Origin: Pelobates cultripes
Lineage: Eukaryota; Chordata; Amphibia; Anura; Pelobatidae
Length of the DNA: 64,000 bases
Assembly: GCA_933207985.1 (NCBI GenBank)
Contig: OW240918.1
Location: 117,384,497 to 117,448,496, forward strand
Direction: 5' to 3'
A model generated the notes under the pieces. The model made no database searches. It was given only the letters and a program-made list of their open reading frames with translations, and was not told where the DNA came from. Below are positions 45,753-58,196 of this stretch, in pieces. The position numbers were made by a program, and so were the translations under genes. The number at the start of each line of letters is the position of its first letter. Positions within the stretch are counted from its first letter, which is position 1.

Positions 45753-47770
45753 ATAGTTTTATAGAAATTATGTAACTACAATATGTGACTTGGGACTGAT
45801 ATTTTTGCATTAAATTGTACAAAGATTTAGTTATACATGCATTAAAGAAATTTTTTTTTTTTTAAATATTACAATTCTTAGGCCTACATTTGCCAAATGA
45901 TTATCTTGGCATCAGTACTTAAATTTTAGTTTTTCCACATTTGTCTAGGTTACTGTGGCCATCCAGCTGTTTCAGATCAATATCTCCCAGTATTCTCTGA
46001 CTGTGAAAAATGTATGCATACTGCAGTCTAAGAACAGCTGCAGGGGAATAGCTGAACACCTCTTCTCAAAAAGATAAATTGGATGACTCCTGTGGACTGA
46101 TCATATGGTGTAGATAGAACATTCTATGGTCTTCATTAAACATAAATCACAATGATATTAATGGTGTCAGATATATTTGTTTCCTATAACTCATTTTTTG
46201 GAAAAACTGGGATGCAGATGCTAAAATATATAAATAATTCTATTAATATTTCATGCATGCTTTGTACATTCTATGCCCTGCTATTACCTTGACATTCCTT
46301 TTTACCGTAAATGACTGCAAGGCTAGATATTTAGGCTGTCCTTTACAAAAAATAAATAAATGAAAAGTATTTAACAAAGTTTTCTATACACAGAAGGAAG
46401 TCCTAATTCTGTCTTTGTGATTTCGCAAAATCATTCTGGAGGGGATTAAAAGCTTTCCAATTAAAATGAGCTCTTGAATTTTTCTACATACATAATTCTG
46501 CATTTGGCTTCTAAATAGTGGCATAAGTTGGTGCAAAGATCTTTGAATGAACTCTAAATTAACTCATTTCAGCTGTAAGATTTTGTTAGCAGATATGGCG
46601 TTTCACTCCAGAAAAGAAATACAGTAGCATTCAACTGAAGTAGGTAAAGAAACCCTAAAAAATGATTTGACAACAGCTGCTCTTTTATCACAGATGATAA
46701 GACATTAGGATTCACCATTATTTGCAAGTCTAATAGCGTGCGTTTGGAGCTGGTATGGTATCGCAGTGTGGCTGCCAATAAATGAAAGGCGTATACTTTA
46801 CAGGTGATTTCTCTCTATCGTTGTAGTTTTTGATCTTTAAAAGCTTTAGAAAAATTCCTAACTCTTTTACAAACTGTTGCTAAGACAGATGGTTATTTCG
46901 TGTCTAAAGCACAACTCAAGCCCCATATTGCTAAATTTGTAAAATTTGGACTGTAGAAAAAGCCTCATTAAGCGTAGAAATAATGGTGAATGTTTATAGA
47001 CATCTGCACAACACACATAAGCGTATAACACAAATATTTGTTAACTAACGAAGCCTGAACTCATATGTGTTGTGAGAATGTTATGTAACATTCAACCATC
47101 TGTATTTGGAAAGACACTCCAGACTAGAAAATACCAACAGCCTTTTTATGTATTTTGTAGATAATGCATAATATATATGCAAAAAAGAATTTTATTCTGC
47201 AAAATAATTTAGCACCTGCAATACTTGCTCACTTGGCAATAACAGGGATGTAGCTGACCTATTGACAGCCATTGTGAGTTTGCCACAAAAACATATGGGA
47301 ATAACATTGAGCATGTATGTGAGTGACATTGTGTACATGTGCATGCACTAAGCATGATGTCATGATCAGACTTGCGCGTGAATGTTTTATAAGAATTCAG
47401 TGCTTTCCAGGTGAATGCATTACAGTAATACAAGAGCCAATGAAATACACATTATTCATGCTCTCAAACCTCTATCTATCAACCCCAAAGTGTTAGTTAC
47501 ATATAGCTTCCTGTATTCAGCTTTACATTTCAAGTTATACTTATTCTATGAATAGTTTCAACCAGGTATGACTTCTCATCATTTTTCCCAGGTCTTAACT
47601 ATCTGCATTTCTAGATGCACCTTTTTTCACTAATGATCATCCCCCTTTGCTGGCTCCCTACAGCAGATACCCTTTACTTGCTACCCTGCACAGGTTTTTG
47701 GAAATTCCCCTGCCTGAAACTACTGCAGGTACTAGTTGTCACTGTGACATCCAGATGAGGTCTCCCGAGA
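45753..47770. other. No gene or recognisable repeat
   Basis: Ordinary AT-rich non-coding sequence with a T-run at about 45851. No motif on either strand. Confidence 0.45.
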
Positions 47771-47848
47771 AGTGCCCAACAGGGGATTTGAACCTGGGTG
47801 CAACATGGTTCTAAGTCTGTGTTCCTGCCGCTGAGCTATTTCAGTTCT
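47771..47848 (-). tRNA. tRNA-like sequence (pseudogene or SINE head)
   Basis: On the minus strand an A-box-like TAGCTCAGCGGCAGG (47824-47838) is followed after 29 nt by a B box GGTTCAAATCC (47784-47794), the spacing of a tRNA gene. The acceptor stem does not pair well and no clear anticodon stem was seen, so it is not a functional tRNA. A tRNA-derived SINE whose body continues toward 47600 is the best explanation. Confidence 0.5.
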
Positions 47849-48729
47849 TGGTTTGACCTGAAACTTACCCCTGCAATGTCTCCAGCACTGGGGGCTGGAC
47901 TTAACCCGTGACTGCTCCTGTCAATCATGGTCCACCTGTATAGTATGCCTAATCAGCCAGGTATAAGACACTGTGAAAACAAAGAGAAGTCAAGCCCAAT
48001 CTAACATGTAACTTTTAATGGAATAAAAAAAAAAAACTCCTACAGGCAAAGAATAAAAATATACATTCTGCCAAAAAATAAATATATAGTTTTTAAAAAT
48101 GCCTGCAAAGAAAAAACTGCATTTCTCACTCATTTGTACTCACAGCATTTCTCACTCATTTGTACTCACAGTTGGCCCAAGAGCATCCCATCAGATTTCT
48201 ATTAGAACTATATACAGTTTATTATTTCAATATACAGTATAGCTAAGAATTCATGGTTCCAGAAAATGGTTACTTAGAGTCTAGCAACACTATATTCCTG
48301 AGCTGAGGAGCTGAGACAAGCTTCTGTTTAATCTCTCGAATGTTACCATGACAGAAAATTGAATTACTGTAATCCGTCATGCAACCATCTGACAATCTGA
48401 AAGTAGATTATTAGGTCAATCTCTCTATGCATGTTTCTTTCTGGCCGTGTAACAAACAATCTATGCTCAGACTGGTAAAGTCTTATTCTACAAATGACTT
48501 GTTTGAAGCTGCAATGTGAATTTTTTGTATTTAGCAATGGTTCAAGGGAGGACAAGATTGTTCACTTAGTTCTTTTCTGCCTCATAATTAATGATTTATT
48601 TGGCATTCAAACTCCTTATTGTCATTATCAGACAAATGTTCTGCAGTTCTCATCCTTTAATTTTGACAACTTTCGGGCCTCATTTTAATTTCTAAAATGG
48701 GCATTATTGATAGAAGGGCAGTAAATAAG
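47849..48729. other. No gene recognised
   Basis: Contains a 25-bp direct duplication (catttctcactcatttgtactcaca, twice at about 48120-48171). Otherwise unremarkable. Confidence 0.45.
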
Positions 48730-49210
48730 ACTACAGACAGGAGTGGGAGGGTTGTATTTGTGTGCAGTGCCTGTTTGTAAATATAGGTGTGTTTTTTTCT
48801 TCATAGGGAATGTGTGTGAATGTTTGTGTATTTGTGTGTAATGATGATGTGTATATGAAGGTGTGTATTTGTGTGCAGTATTTGAGCTTGAATGCAGGGG
48901 TATGTTTGTGGGGAGTATCATTGTTTAAATGCAGAGGTATGTTTGTGAGGAGTGTCTTTTCTTTGCAGTCAGGAGTGTGTTTGTGGGGAGTGTCATTGTT
49001 TGAATGGAGGTGTGTGTTTGTGTGTAGTGTTAGTGTTTGCACACAGGGCTGTTTTGTGTACAGTGTTGGCGTTTGTATGCAGGAGTGTGTTTGTGGGGAG
49101 TGTCATTGTTTGAATGCAGGGGTGTGTTTGTGTGTAGTGTTAGTGTTTGCACACAGGGCTGTTGTGTACAGTGTTGGCATTTGGATGCAGGAGTGTGTTT
49201 GTGTGTAGTC
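48730..49210 (+). repeat. GT-rich minisatellite with 120-bp higher-order period
   Basis: Short units of the type gtgtgtttgtggggagtgtcattgtttgaatgcagg alternate with gtgttagtgtttgcacacaggg. The block at about 48990 recurs at about 49110, with a 120-bp period. Frames that stay open on both strands follow from the composition. Confidence 0.85.
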
Positions 49211-49239
49211 CAACCATTTATTAATAAATTCAAAGCCCC

Positions 49240-49530
49240 AGCCACCACCCATGAGTGTGGATGATGTGCAGTACATTAGTTATATGAATAGGTTAAAATC
49301 CCTGAAAATATTAACTTAAAAAGCTGCACATCTAGGTAAGACTTTAGTCATAGCATATTTTAATTACCCAGACATTGATTGGGACAGAGGGATTAGTTAA
49401 TTTGCTAGGGAAAACACGTTTTTGAACCTGTTAAATGACTTCTTCATGCCTCAATTAATAGAAAATCCATCTATAATGGATGATTGCACCTGGTAGTAAC
49501 AAATAATGTTAACCATTTGTCAAACATTCA
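49240..49530 (+). pseudogene. CR1 endonuclease fragment
   Basis: Contains YFNYPDIDWDRG (consensus GDFNYPDIDW) followed by NTFLNLLNDFFMPQLIENP and a VTNN block. This is the C-terminal half of the CR1 apurinic endonuclease domain. The G-D before FN reads A-Y, so the catalytic Asp is lost. Stops are present. Confidence 0.78.
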
Positions 49531-49909
49531 CATAACGACCCATTAGGGGAAAAGTAGCCATAAAAAAAACTATTTTATATGGGGTTTACTCAAACATAAT
49601 TTAAAAAAAAAATCTGGTTTAAATTGCAGCTTTACTGTTTGTCGTAGAAAACCAAAGGATAACATGAATATCTTTCAACTAATATCACCAATATAGGCTC
49701 CTCAGTATGTAATATTAGACTATTAATGCAAGTGAAACAAATTAAACTAATGTGGCTTAGTATGAAAAAAGAAAAACAAGTATAATGCATTTAAATAATT
49801 TAAAAGGTAAATGTCCCATATCTGTTTAACCATGTAAGTGAAAACATTGCCACTCTGCAGGAAAGTCAATGTTTATATTGCAGGGTTTAAATCCACTAGT
49901 GGTTATCAC

Positions 49910-51955
49910 TCTGACAGTGACTAGAGGTGCTTCCATCTAAAGAGCCGGGCACAGCAGGAGCATTTCAGCCAACCAGGTAATCAGGACAGCCATGCAGAAC
50001 GCGGGAGTCTTAATTACCTCAGATTTTTAAATGGCAACCTTGATGGAGGACTCCAGTTCTGTGTCTGCAACATACATGGTGGATGCCTCTCCTAGAGGCA
50101 GCCCCATCAATGTTAGAAAGCTCCATAAGAGAAGCTATCCTCGTCTTCTGAGGAGAAGGATATTGTTCCAGTTCCTCATAAAAGGTGAAATAAGGAGACA
50201 AACCTGATTTCTTCTACCAGTTCCTCATCTGAGGATCATTTATCTGCTCCTGCTCCTCTTTCCCCTCGTACTCGTTTGAGTAAGCTAAAAAATTAAAGGG
50301 GTAAGATCCCATAAGGGAAAGAGTGTGTTTCCCTCGTTTGAGCACCAGAAGCACCCTTCTGGGAAAAAGGACAAAGGACAAATCTCGTTCAAGGTTAGAT
50401 AGTCCTTCTCCTTCCTCTTCCAGAGAGTTTGCTCATTCATGCTCCCAAAGCCGCTCTAGTTTTAGACACGATTCTCCAGAAATAGATTGGGAGACTGAGA
50501 AAGTGGTTCATTCGGTAGTTTCTACTCAGCGAGGGAAGATTATTAATGTACAGATGGCTAGAGTGAGACTCCTGGGAAATCCTCTTTACTCTAAAGATTC
50601 TGAAGTTAGAGATTTTGCCAAACTAGCCTTTAGATCCCTATTAGTTACAGAGGATAATCTTCTCAGTAACCACATTTGTATCCCAGACATCCAGGCTTTA
50701 ACGGCTCCTGAGGTAGATCCTGCTCTGTTATCTATAACAGGAAGCAGTGTGTCCATTGATCCCAGAAACCAGACTTTTCAGAATATTCAGTTTAAAATGG
50801 CTGATGCTGTGGGCCCCCTATATTGATGCTAGTTATATCATAAAGGGAAGGCACTGTCAAGGATCCCTCTGCTTCGCCTTTACAAGCATTATTAAATGCT
50901 TCCAGCAAGGCTGTGCTAATCATCGGTCAATCCTTTATATCACAAACATATGCAGGACCCACTGGCTTCATGCAGCGGGATGTCAGATCTTGCCCCTAAA
51001 TCCCATGAGTTCTCCAGTTTGAAAGATTCTTACCTTTTTGTCCCCTTTTATATAAGAGGTTTAAGGCTGTTATAAAGCAAAGATATATTTTTCTGAGCTG
51101 AGAAGCCCTTTCAGACAGAGGGTCGCCTCTTTAGGGCTACAGGAGCGTCCTGAAAAGTGTCTCACTAGGCTCAGTTCTGCCACCACAGTGGAAAATACAA
51201 GCTTTCAAGCGGCAGAGGAGCGCATACCAGAGTTGGTCCATCTGCCAAGAGAAGACCCATGAATTCAAGTAAGTGTGCCTCCTCACCCGCCATTAAATGA
51301 GAAGGATATTCTATTTATTTATTTTACAGATTACAATCGTAATCCCAGACAGGACCAACAATCCAAGAACCCACCTAAGTAGGAAGATTGGGTGCCTGCA
51401 AGCAGGAATTGATATGCGCTCCTTTCACAGATCCAGCTGTCTGAGCCTTGTTACACTTTGATTCCTTTAATTTTACAAAAGTTCCTCATGTTGCCATTTA
51501 TTATGTAGCAGTTTCAGTGTAATTGTGACATGTTATCAGACCTATACACTGTCTCCTTGTTATCAGTTTAGCTATGTGTAGTATTCATAAGTCTTCATGT
51601 TCCCGGCACAGGTTTTCATTATATATTACGAGATATATTTCTGTTTTCCCTTTCCGATGGGCAGCATTGGTCTCTTATTTTTTTTTTTTTTAACGTATCT
51701 TTAGGTTTTCTTCAGTTTCTCTAACCTTGTACATTGGCACTGTTTGTTTACTTTTTGGTATATTTTTTAACCTTGTTAATGGGTTATTTGTACTTGGTGT
51801 TTTGGTAGGTTGAGCGAAACATCCACAGTTTCCCAATGTTAAAACTCGGAGGTAATCAGGACTCCAATCAGGACTCCCGCACTCTGCACAGCTGTCCTGA
51901 TTATCCGATTGACTGAAACGCTACTGCTGTCCACGGGCTGCACAGCGCAAGCGAT
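49910..51955. mobile_element. Retroelement Gag-like fragment between inverted arms
   Basis: Arms of about 110-130 bp (about 49910-50025 and 51845-51955) are inverted copies, for example gtaatcaggacagc against gctgtcctgatta. Between them lies a Gag-like coding remnant. This could be a second DIRS family with its own terminal repeats, or a retroelement fragment trapped inside a MITE. The arms do not match the DIRS repeats at 28980. Confidence 0.5.
50230..51270 (+). pseudogene. Gag-like fragment of a DIRS-type retroelement
   Basis: A 167-codon frame (50323-50826) starts Ser/Arg-rich (SRSRLDSPSPSSSREF) and continues with IDWETEKVVH, DFAKLAFRSLLVTEDNLL and NIQFKMADAVGPL. Further pieces in other frames read QALLNASSKAVLIIGQSF and SDLAPKSHEFSSLKDSYLF (50880-51040). 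The layout of a low-complexity N-terminus followed by a helical body resembles YR-retroelement Gag. No polymerase follows. Family placement is tentative. Confidence 0.45.
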
Positions 51956-52207
51956 TTTTAAGCTCTGGCAGTTAATCTCTGGGAGGCTGCTACATACCCA
52001 CTAGCTTTGCTAGGTGGTTATGCTCATCCCTAAGACAAAGAAAGTTTGCAGATCATAGATTCATGCAAAGTTTGTTGGAATGGCTAAGATTATCAACCTT
52101 GCTTACTTCAGTTTTGGAGGCGTGGTGGCACCGAAAAGACTGGCATTGCAAGGGAGAAAAGCATAGGTAAAATGGCTTTATTTTGGAGAAATTGGGGGCT
52201 GTCTCTT

Positions 52208-52275
52208 AATGAGTTAGAAGGGCACTATAGCATTAGGAATATATGTTTGTGTTTTCATTGTAGTATTCCTTTAAG
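52208..52275. mobile_element. Tiny MITE-like foldback
   Basis: agggcactatagcattaggaata at the left and tattccttt at the right resemble the aaagggacac MITE termini with nearly all internal sequence lost. Confidence 0.4.
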
Positions 52276-53333
52276 TCAGATAGGTCAGACACATCATATA
52301 TAAAATATATGGGATACCAACAATGCTACCAAAGGCTATTTGATGAACTAAGCTAGAAAATTATAAAGTAAGAGCTGAAGAGTGCAAGACCAACCCAAAA
52401 AGTTAAGTACACATAAAATAACAAGAAAAAAACTTTAGAGAGAGAGAGGTGGGTGTGTTTATTGATAAAAAGCAGGTAACGGCTAAAAATGTGTATATTT
52501 TGTTTTTAGTATGTACAGAGAAAGATCTATTGCTGTAAATGTGCAAATCACTGCAATAAAAACTTTACAGCAAATGTGATTGGATGATGCAGGACGAAGT
52601 GCTATGGCAATTATAGGAACATCCCACTAACACAATTAATTTATCTCAATGAAGTTACTATGTAGTTGCTGTGGGGACTGGAGTCACTGGACGCCATCTT
52701 AACTGAAGGTGTTAGAACTTTTTTTTCTAAAAATGATTTAACAACTAACTTTGTTCATGGGTACCTGTTCGTTCTTCCACTTCTGCTTGTGCACCATAAA
52801 AGATCTACAAGGGAAGCGGTGGGCTCTGGTGATAGGGCTGGAGCATCAGCATTGCACTTATCAGCATATCCTCAAACATTATATATTTAGAGGCCATGTG
52901 GTGCCACATGTGCTACACATCCCAATGGAACACTATTACTGCTGCTTAAGAACACTATTAGTAGCAGCTGAACAGAAAATCCTCCTTGCACATAGCTTAA
53001 ATATTAGGGTATGGGCAATATGGGCAATATTGGTGCGAAGATGTAGCATCATGGCCATTGAACCTATTAGGAGGGACAGACAAAAGTAATTGGCTATGAG
53101 GTTAGAGGTTAGAGATAATTTCTTTAAAATATGGGCACAGAGGAGGACATTTCTTGTTTCCTCCCTGCTCAGTAGGAGACATTCAATATTGGGCTCCTGT
53201 AATCTTTTTACAGTATGTCAGCAGGACATTATGTAACAGTGAATAAGATACAACAAACTGACAAGGTTGGTTCAAGATGACTTAACTCCATTTATTTCTC
53301 AGTTTGCATTTTTCTTCCACATTATCTACAAAA
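52276..53333. other. No gene recognised
   Basis: Short frames around 52660-53090 have no similarity to known motifs and no supporting signals. Confidence 0.4.
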
Positions 53334-53740
53334 CAACACTATAGGCATTAAAACAACTTTAGCTTAATGAAGCAGTTTTGGTGTATAGATCCTGCCCCAG
53401 TAGTCTCACTGCTCAATTCTCTGCCATTTAACAGTTAAATAACTGTATTTATTCAGCCCTAGTCACACCTCCCTGCATGTGACATACACAACCTTCCTAG
53501 ACACTTCCTGTAAGGAGAGATCTAATGTTTAAACTTTCTTTTTTTTTTTTTATTATTGTCTTTTTATTAGCAGATTTTCCACCATAAATACATTTTACAA
53601 AAGAATAATTAAAATACATTCATCCACATAAAAACAGATAAAAAAAAAAAAAAAGACAAAAAACAAAAAAAACTTTCCACCACCCCACGAGAGTTCTACA
53701 GACTTCAAACTTTTTCCAACTTTTTCAAATGACATTCCTT

Positions 53741-56700
53741 TTACAGTTGTAATAATTTTTTCTCCAATTTTTCCCATAGGCTCAAATCATCCCTCAAAAG
53801 TTTGCAATGATCTTTCTCCATTTTTAGTTGGTAAACCAACTGAATTGTTATTAATTTTATGTTAAAGGGGATATCTCCCTTCCAATTTCTTGCTATTATT
53901 ATTTTACATGCCATTAGACAATGAATAATTAAAAATTGATTTATTTTATTCAATTTTGGCCATTTATAATGTAATAACATTACTTCAGGTTTTAAAGGCA
54001 TTTTAACATCACACAATGTATGAATGATAATTTGAGCCCACCGCCATATAACAATCACTTGTTTACATGACCACCACATATGGATATAATTTCCCTTTTC
54101 CTCCCTGCATTTCCAACATTTAATATCCCTTAATACATCAAATTTAGCTATTTTTGTTGGCGTCATATACCATTGATTAACCAACTTAAAATGTGTTTCT
54201 ATCAATACAAAGGAGTGGACATATTTGTTAATTTTTTGAGCCGTACATAGCCATTCAAATAATTCAATATTTATTTTTAATTCAGTGTTCCATTTTTTAA
54301 TGGCAGTGGGCAGAACAGAATCATCCATTAAATCCAACAATCTAACACATCTGGAGAACAATTGCTTTGTCTTATTCTGATGTAAGATTGTTTTTAAAAT
54401 ATCATACATCTTACCTTCTTTTACTACCTCAACTTTCTCCAAGTAATGTTTTACTCTATAATAAGTAAAAATATCTTTGTCAGGGAACTTAAATTCCTCA
54501 ACTAACTTTTTATAAGATTTAATTTTATTTCCTTCAAATAGATCCTCCAAAGTATTTATTCCTTTTTCTTTCCATAATTTTAAGGATATACTCTCCATAT
54601 TTAATTCTATTATTTCTAAATTTTGAAAGCCAAATATCTTATTTACCAAACCTATTTTTTTCCTTATTTTTTGCCAAATAGGAATAATCTGTCCTAAAAC
54701 ATATGATCTGGGCAGATTACGTTTTTTTGTACTCCAGACGACTTCTAATTTACTTCTTAGTTGGCTATAATCTAATTCCAACCACCACCATACTTCCTCT
54801 TTGTTTTGTATCAATTGACTAGCCATAACATGCGTAATAATTCCTGCTTCATAATATTTTCTTATATTTGGAAATCCTAGACCTCCCTTCTTTATTCCTC
54901 TTGCTAAAACTCCATTTTTAACTCTAGGTTTTTTTCCTCGCCATACAAAATCCGAAAAAGCCTTATTAATCATTGTCAGCCATGCATTCGGAATTTCTAA
55001 CGGAAGCATTCTGAACAAGTAAATCCATTTTGGTAGAACATATGATTTCAAAATATTTATTCTTCCTCCCCAAGATACTTCTAGTTTTCTCCATTCTTTC
55101 AAATTCTTGTTAGTCTCTTTAAGGAGATCCATAAAATTTATTCTCATAATACTTTCTACCTTTCTGCAAATTTTGATTCCCAAATACAAAAACATTTTGG
55201 CTTTAATAAAACCATAAGTTTCTTGATAAGAATCTATTTCTTGCTTTGTCATATTCATATATATGGCAGTTGATTTTGTTTTATTTAATTTATAATTTGA
55301 TACTGCACTATATATATCAATTTCTGACATTGCATTTGTTATTGATCTTGATGATTTCAAAAAAAGAATAGTATCGTCGGCATAAAGGGATATTTTCATT
55401 TCTTTCTGTTTTGCTGTAACACCCTTAATCTTTTCATTATTTCTGATTCTGTTAGCTAAAACCTCTAGTGTTAATATAAACAATAAAGGGGATAAAGGAC
55501 AACCTTGTCTAGTCCCGTTATTCAGTTTGAACCAATCTGAACATATACCAGGGCCAATAGTTCTCGCCTTTAGATCTTTATATAAAGCAAAAATAGCATC
55601 GAGCAACCAACCTTGTATACCTAATTCCTCTAAAGTAAACTTCATAAAATCCCAGCTGACCCTGTCAAAGGCTTTTTCAGCATCTAGAGACAGGATCAGC
55701 ATGGGACTTTTTTCCTTTTGTGAGAAATCTAACGCATTTATCACACGTCTCATATTGTTACTTGACATCCTGTCTGGTACAAAACCTATTTGATCAGGGT
55801 GGATTAATTGCTTAATGACTTCTTTTATTCTACCAGCTATAATAGAAGAAAATATCTTGATATCCACATTTATTAATGATATTGGGCGATAACTCTGTAC
55901 TCTAGTAGGATCTTTCCCAGGTTTCAATATAGGTAAAATATTTGCTTTAAGCATTTCCTCAGGAAATCTGCCCTTTTTAACTGCGGAATTAAAAGTATTT
56001 TTTAAATGTTGTATCAAGTGAGGTTGCATAATTTTATAGAATCTATTTCCGAATCCATCTGGACCTGGAGTTTTATAGGTTTCTAATCTATCAATTGTTA
56101 TCTTAATCTCTTCTTCCCTAATCTCTTTATTTAGGTTATTTATCTGTGATTCTGTTATTTTATTCAATTTGGCTGACTTGATATATTTTTTTATTATTTC
56201 TGATGGAGTAGTTACTGGAAGACTATATAGATTAGCATAGTACTCATTAAATGCATTCCCTATCTGTTCTGGTAAAAGGGAGATATTATCATTAGTTATT
56301 ATTTTATCAACCTTATTGGTCATATTTTTTTTTTCAACAAATTGGTCATTATTGTATCCGCTCTATTCGATTTATGGTAATATTTAATTTTAAGTTTGAG
56401 CATATTTTTTTTTATTCTTTCATAAGTTTTTTCCTGTATTTCTAATTTAATTTTCTCTATTTTTAACTTAGTATCTTTACTTGGGTTATCAATATTAAGT
56501 TTATTTAGTTTATATAATTCCATATAAAGATTTTGTATATTTACACCTTCCTTTTTTTTCTTGAGTTTATTAAGCATTATACAATATCCCCTTATTACTG
56601 CTTTAAATGAGCACCATAGAATATCATTTTCCACTAATCCATTATCATTCTCTTCAAAATAACAAATAATCATCCTGTCTATATAATCTTTATGCTCCTT

Positions 56701-57489
56701 ACTTAATAATAGAGTTTCATCTAATCTCCATGTTATATTCTTGTTGTTTTTTACTCTATTACTATTAAATTCCAAGCTCACACTATCATGATATGACCAT
56801 ATTACTGGTTTAATTTCTATTTTAATTGTTTTCTCTATTAGTTTTATATCTCCAAATATTAGGTCTATTCGAGAATATGAATTATGGGGCCAGGAATAGA
56901 ACGTAAATTCTTTCCCTGCAGGATTATTTAGTCTCCATATATCGTATAGACCTTCTTTTTTCATCAAATTGTTAAAAATCCTTGCGTTCTTTAAAACTTG
57001 TTTGTCCCATATAGGTTGTTTTTCCGAGAACTTATCTAATAGGGGGTCTTGAATACTATTAAAATCCCCTGCAAATATCTTTAATCCAACTCCTATAATC
57101 TCAACCTTATTTAATATTTTTCTCAGTAGACCTATAGGATTTTTATTTGGTAGATAAACATTGACTAGTGTAAACAATTCCTCATTAATTGTAGCTATCA
57201 GTATAATGAATCTTCCCTCCAGATCTATCTCCAAGAATTTTATATTTATTTTTAAATCTTTTGCGAAAAATATTGCAACTCCACCCCTTTTCCCCTCCTC
57301 CCTAGAGGAACAAACTTTTAAAGGAAAAGAACTACTGGTCCATCTCTTTTCATCCTGTTTACGCCAATGTGTCTCTTGGACCATCGCAATTTGAACCTGT
57401 TCTTTTTTTAAGTAATCTTGAAAAGCTAGTCTTTTTTGAGGGATATTTAAACCTTGAATATTTATCGTGATTAATTTAACCATTGTCAT
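53741..57489 (-). pseudogene. L1 ORF2: endonuclease and reverse transcriptase, one frameshift
   Basis: Two open segments, 57489-56320 (389 codons) and 56323-53741 (860 codons), join at a run of ten A (minus strand; 56325-56334), where a single indel shifts the frame. Endonuclease: NIQGLN, QETHW, VNVYLPN, GDFNSI and SRIDLIF; the final SDH reads SYH (WSYHDSV), losing a catalytic Asp. RT: GPDGFGNRFYK, ILKPGKDP, LSLDAEKAFDRV, NGTRQGCPLSPLLF and LYADDTILF, all intact. C-terminal knuckle CWKCREEKGNYIHMWWSC is complete. About 1,250 codons in total, the usual ORF2 size. The best-preserved LINE ORF2 in the window. Confidence 0.92.
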
Positions 57490-58196
57490 ATAATGTCATT
57501 TTTCCTCTTTTTTTTCTTTCCCCCTCTCTCTCCTCTCTCTCCCTCTCCCCCTTTCTCTCTTTAGACCGTCTAATGAACTCCCAAAAAAAAAAAAGAAAAC
57601 TAAACCCATTACAAAACATATATAAAACAGCCTCAAGTCTACAAACACTTGAGGTCTATTTCCTAACATTCCTACGACTCTAAAAAGAGTCAAAAAACAC
57701 TTCCCTTGATGGGTATTAATACCCACTTTAACCTTTTTTCAGGTTCCGGCAGGGGAGGCTGCATCCCGTTTTGAAGGAGCCAAAACTACATTTTATTTAA
57801 CATTTCTATTTCAACATTCTCTTATGCTGTATACCCTCTATTCTTCTGCTCTTCCTTCCTCCTCCCTCTCTGAATACGAGAAAGAGAAGAAGAAAGGAAA
57901 ACAGAAGGGGAGAGAAAAAAAAAAAAAAAAAAACACACCTTACTTACTAATACCTTTCCGTTATTACACTCTTATTCTTTCATCTTTCCCTTCTTTTTCC
58001 TCTTCACCTTACTCCCCTCTTTTACTACATACATTATCAAATCTTTATTCTTTCCTATTCGTATGACACACTTTCTTTCCCTTTTTTTTCCCTTTTTCTT
58101 ACTTTTTCTTTCACACCTCTAAATTTCAACTCTTTTGTGTTTAACCTTTTGAATTTCTTTTGTGATTCCTTACAATTACTAATTTCTTAAAATCAT
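57490..58196 (-). other. L1 inter-ORF spacer upstream of ORF2
   Basis: Purine-rich on the minus strand (gagagagggggaaag...) with no coding sequence. Continues in the inverted piece at 60003-60293, which holds the part next to ORF1. Confidence 0.6.

Noticed and set aside
47771..47848. Functional tRNA gene
   Set aside because: Acceptor and anticodon stems do not pair, so only a tRNA-like or SINE assignment is supported.
48730..49260. Several overlapping frames on both strands giving Cys/Val-rich or Thr/His-rich proteins
   Set aside because: They follow from the GT-rich repeat composition and are periodic with it.
52660..53090. 112-codon frame with MFMGTCSF start
   Set aside because: No recognised domain, repetitive composition near its end, no supporting signals.
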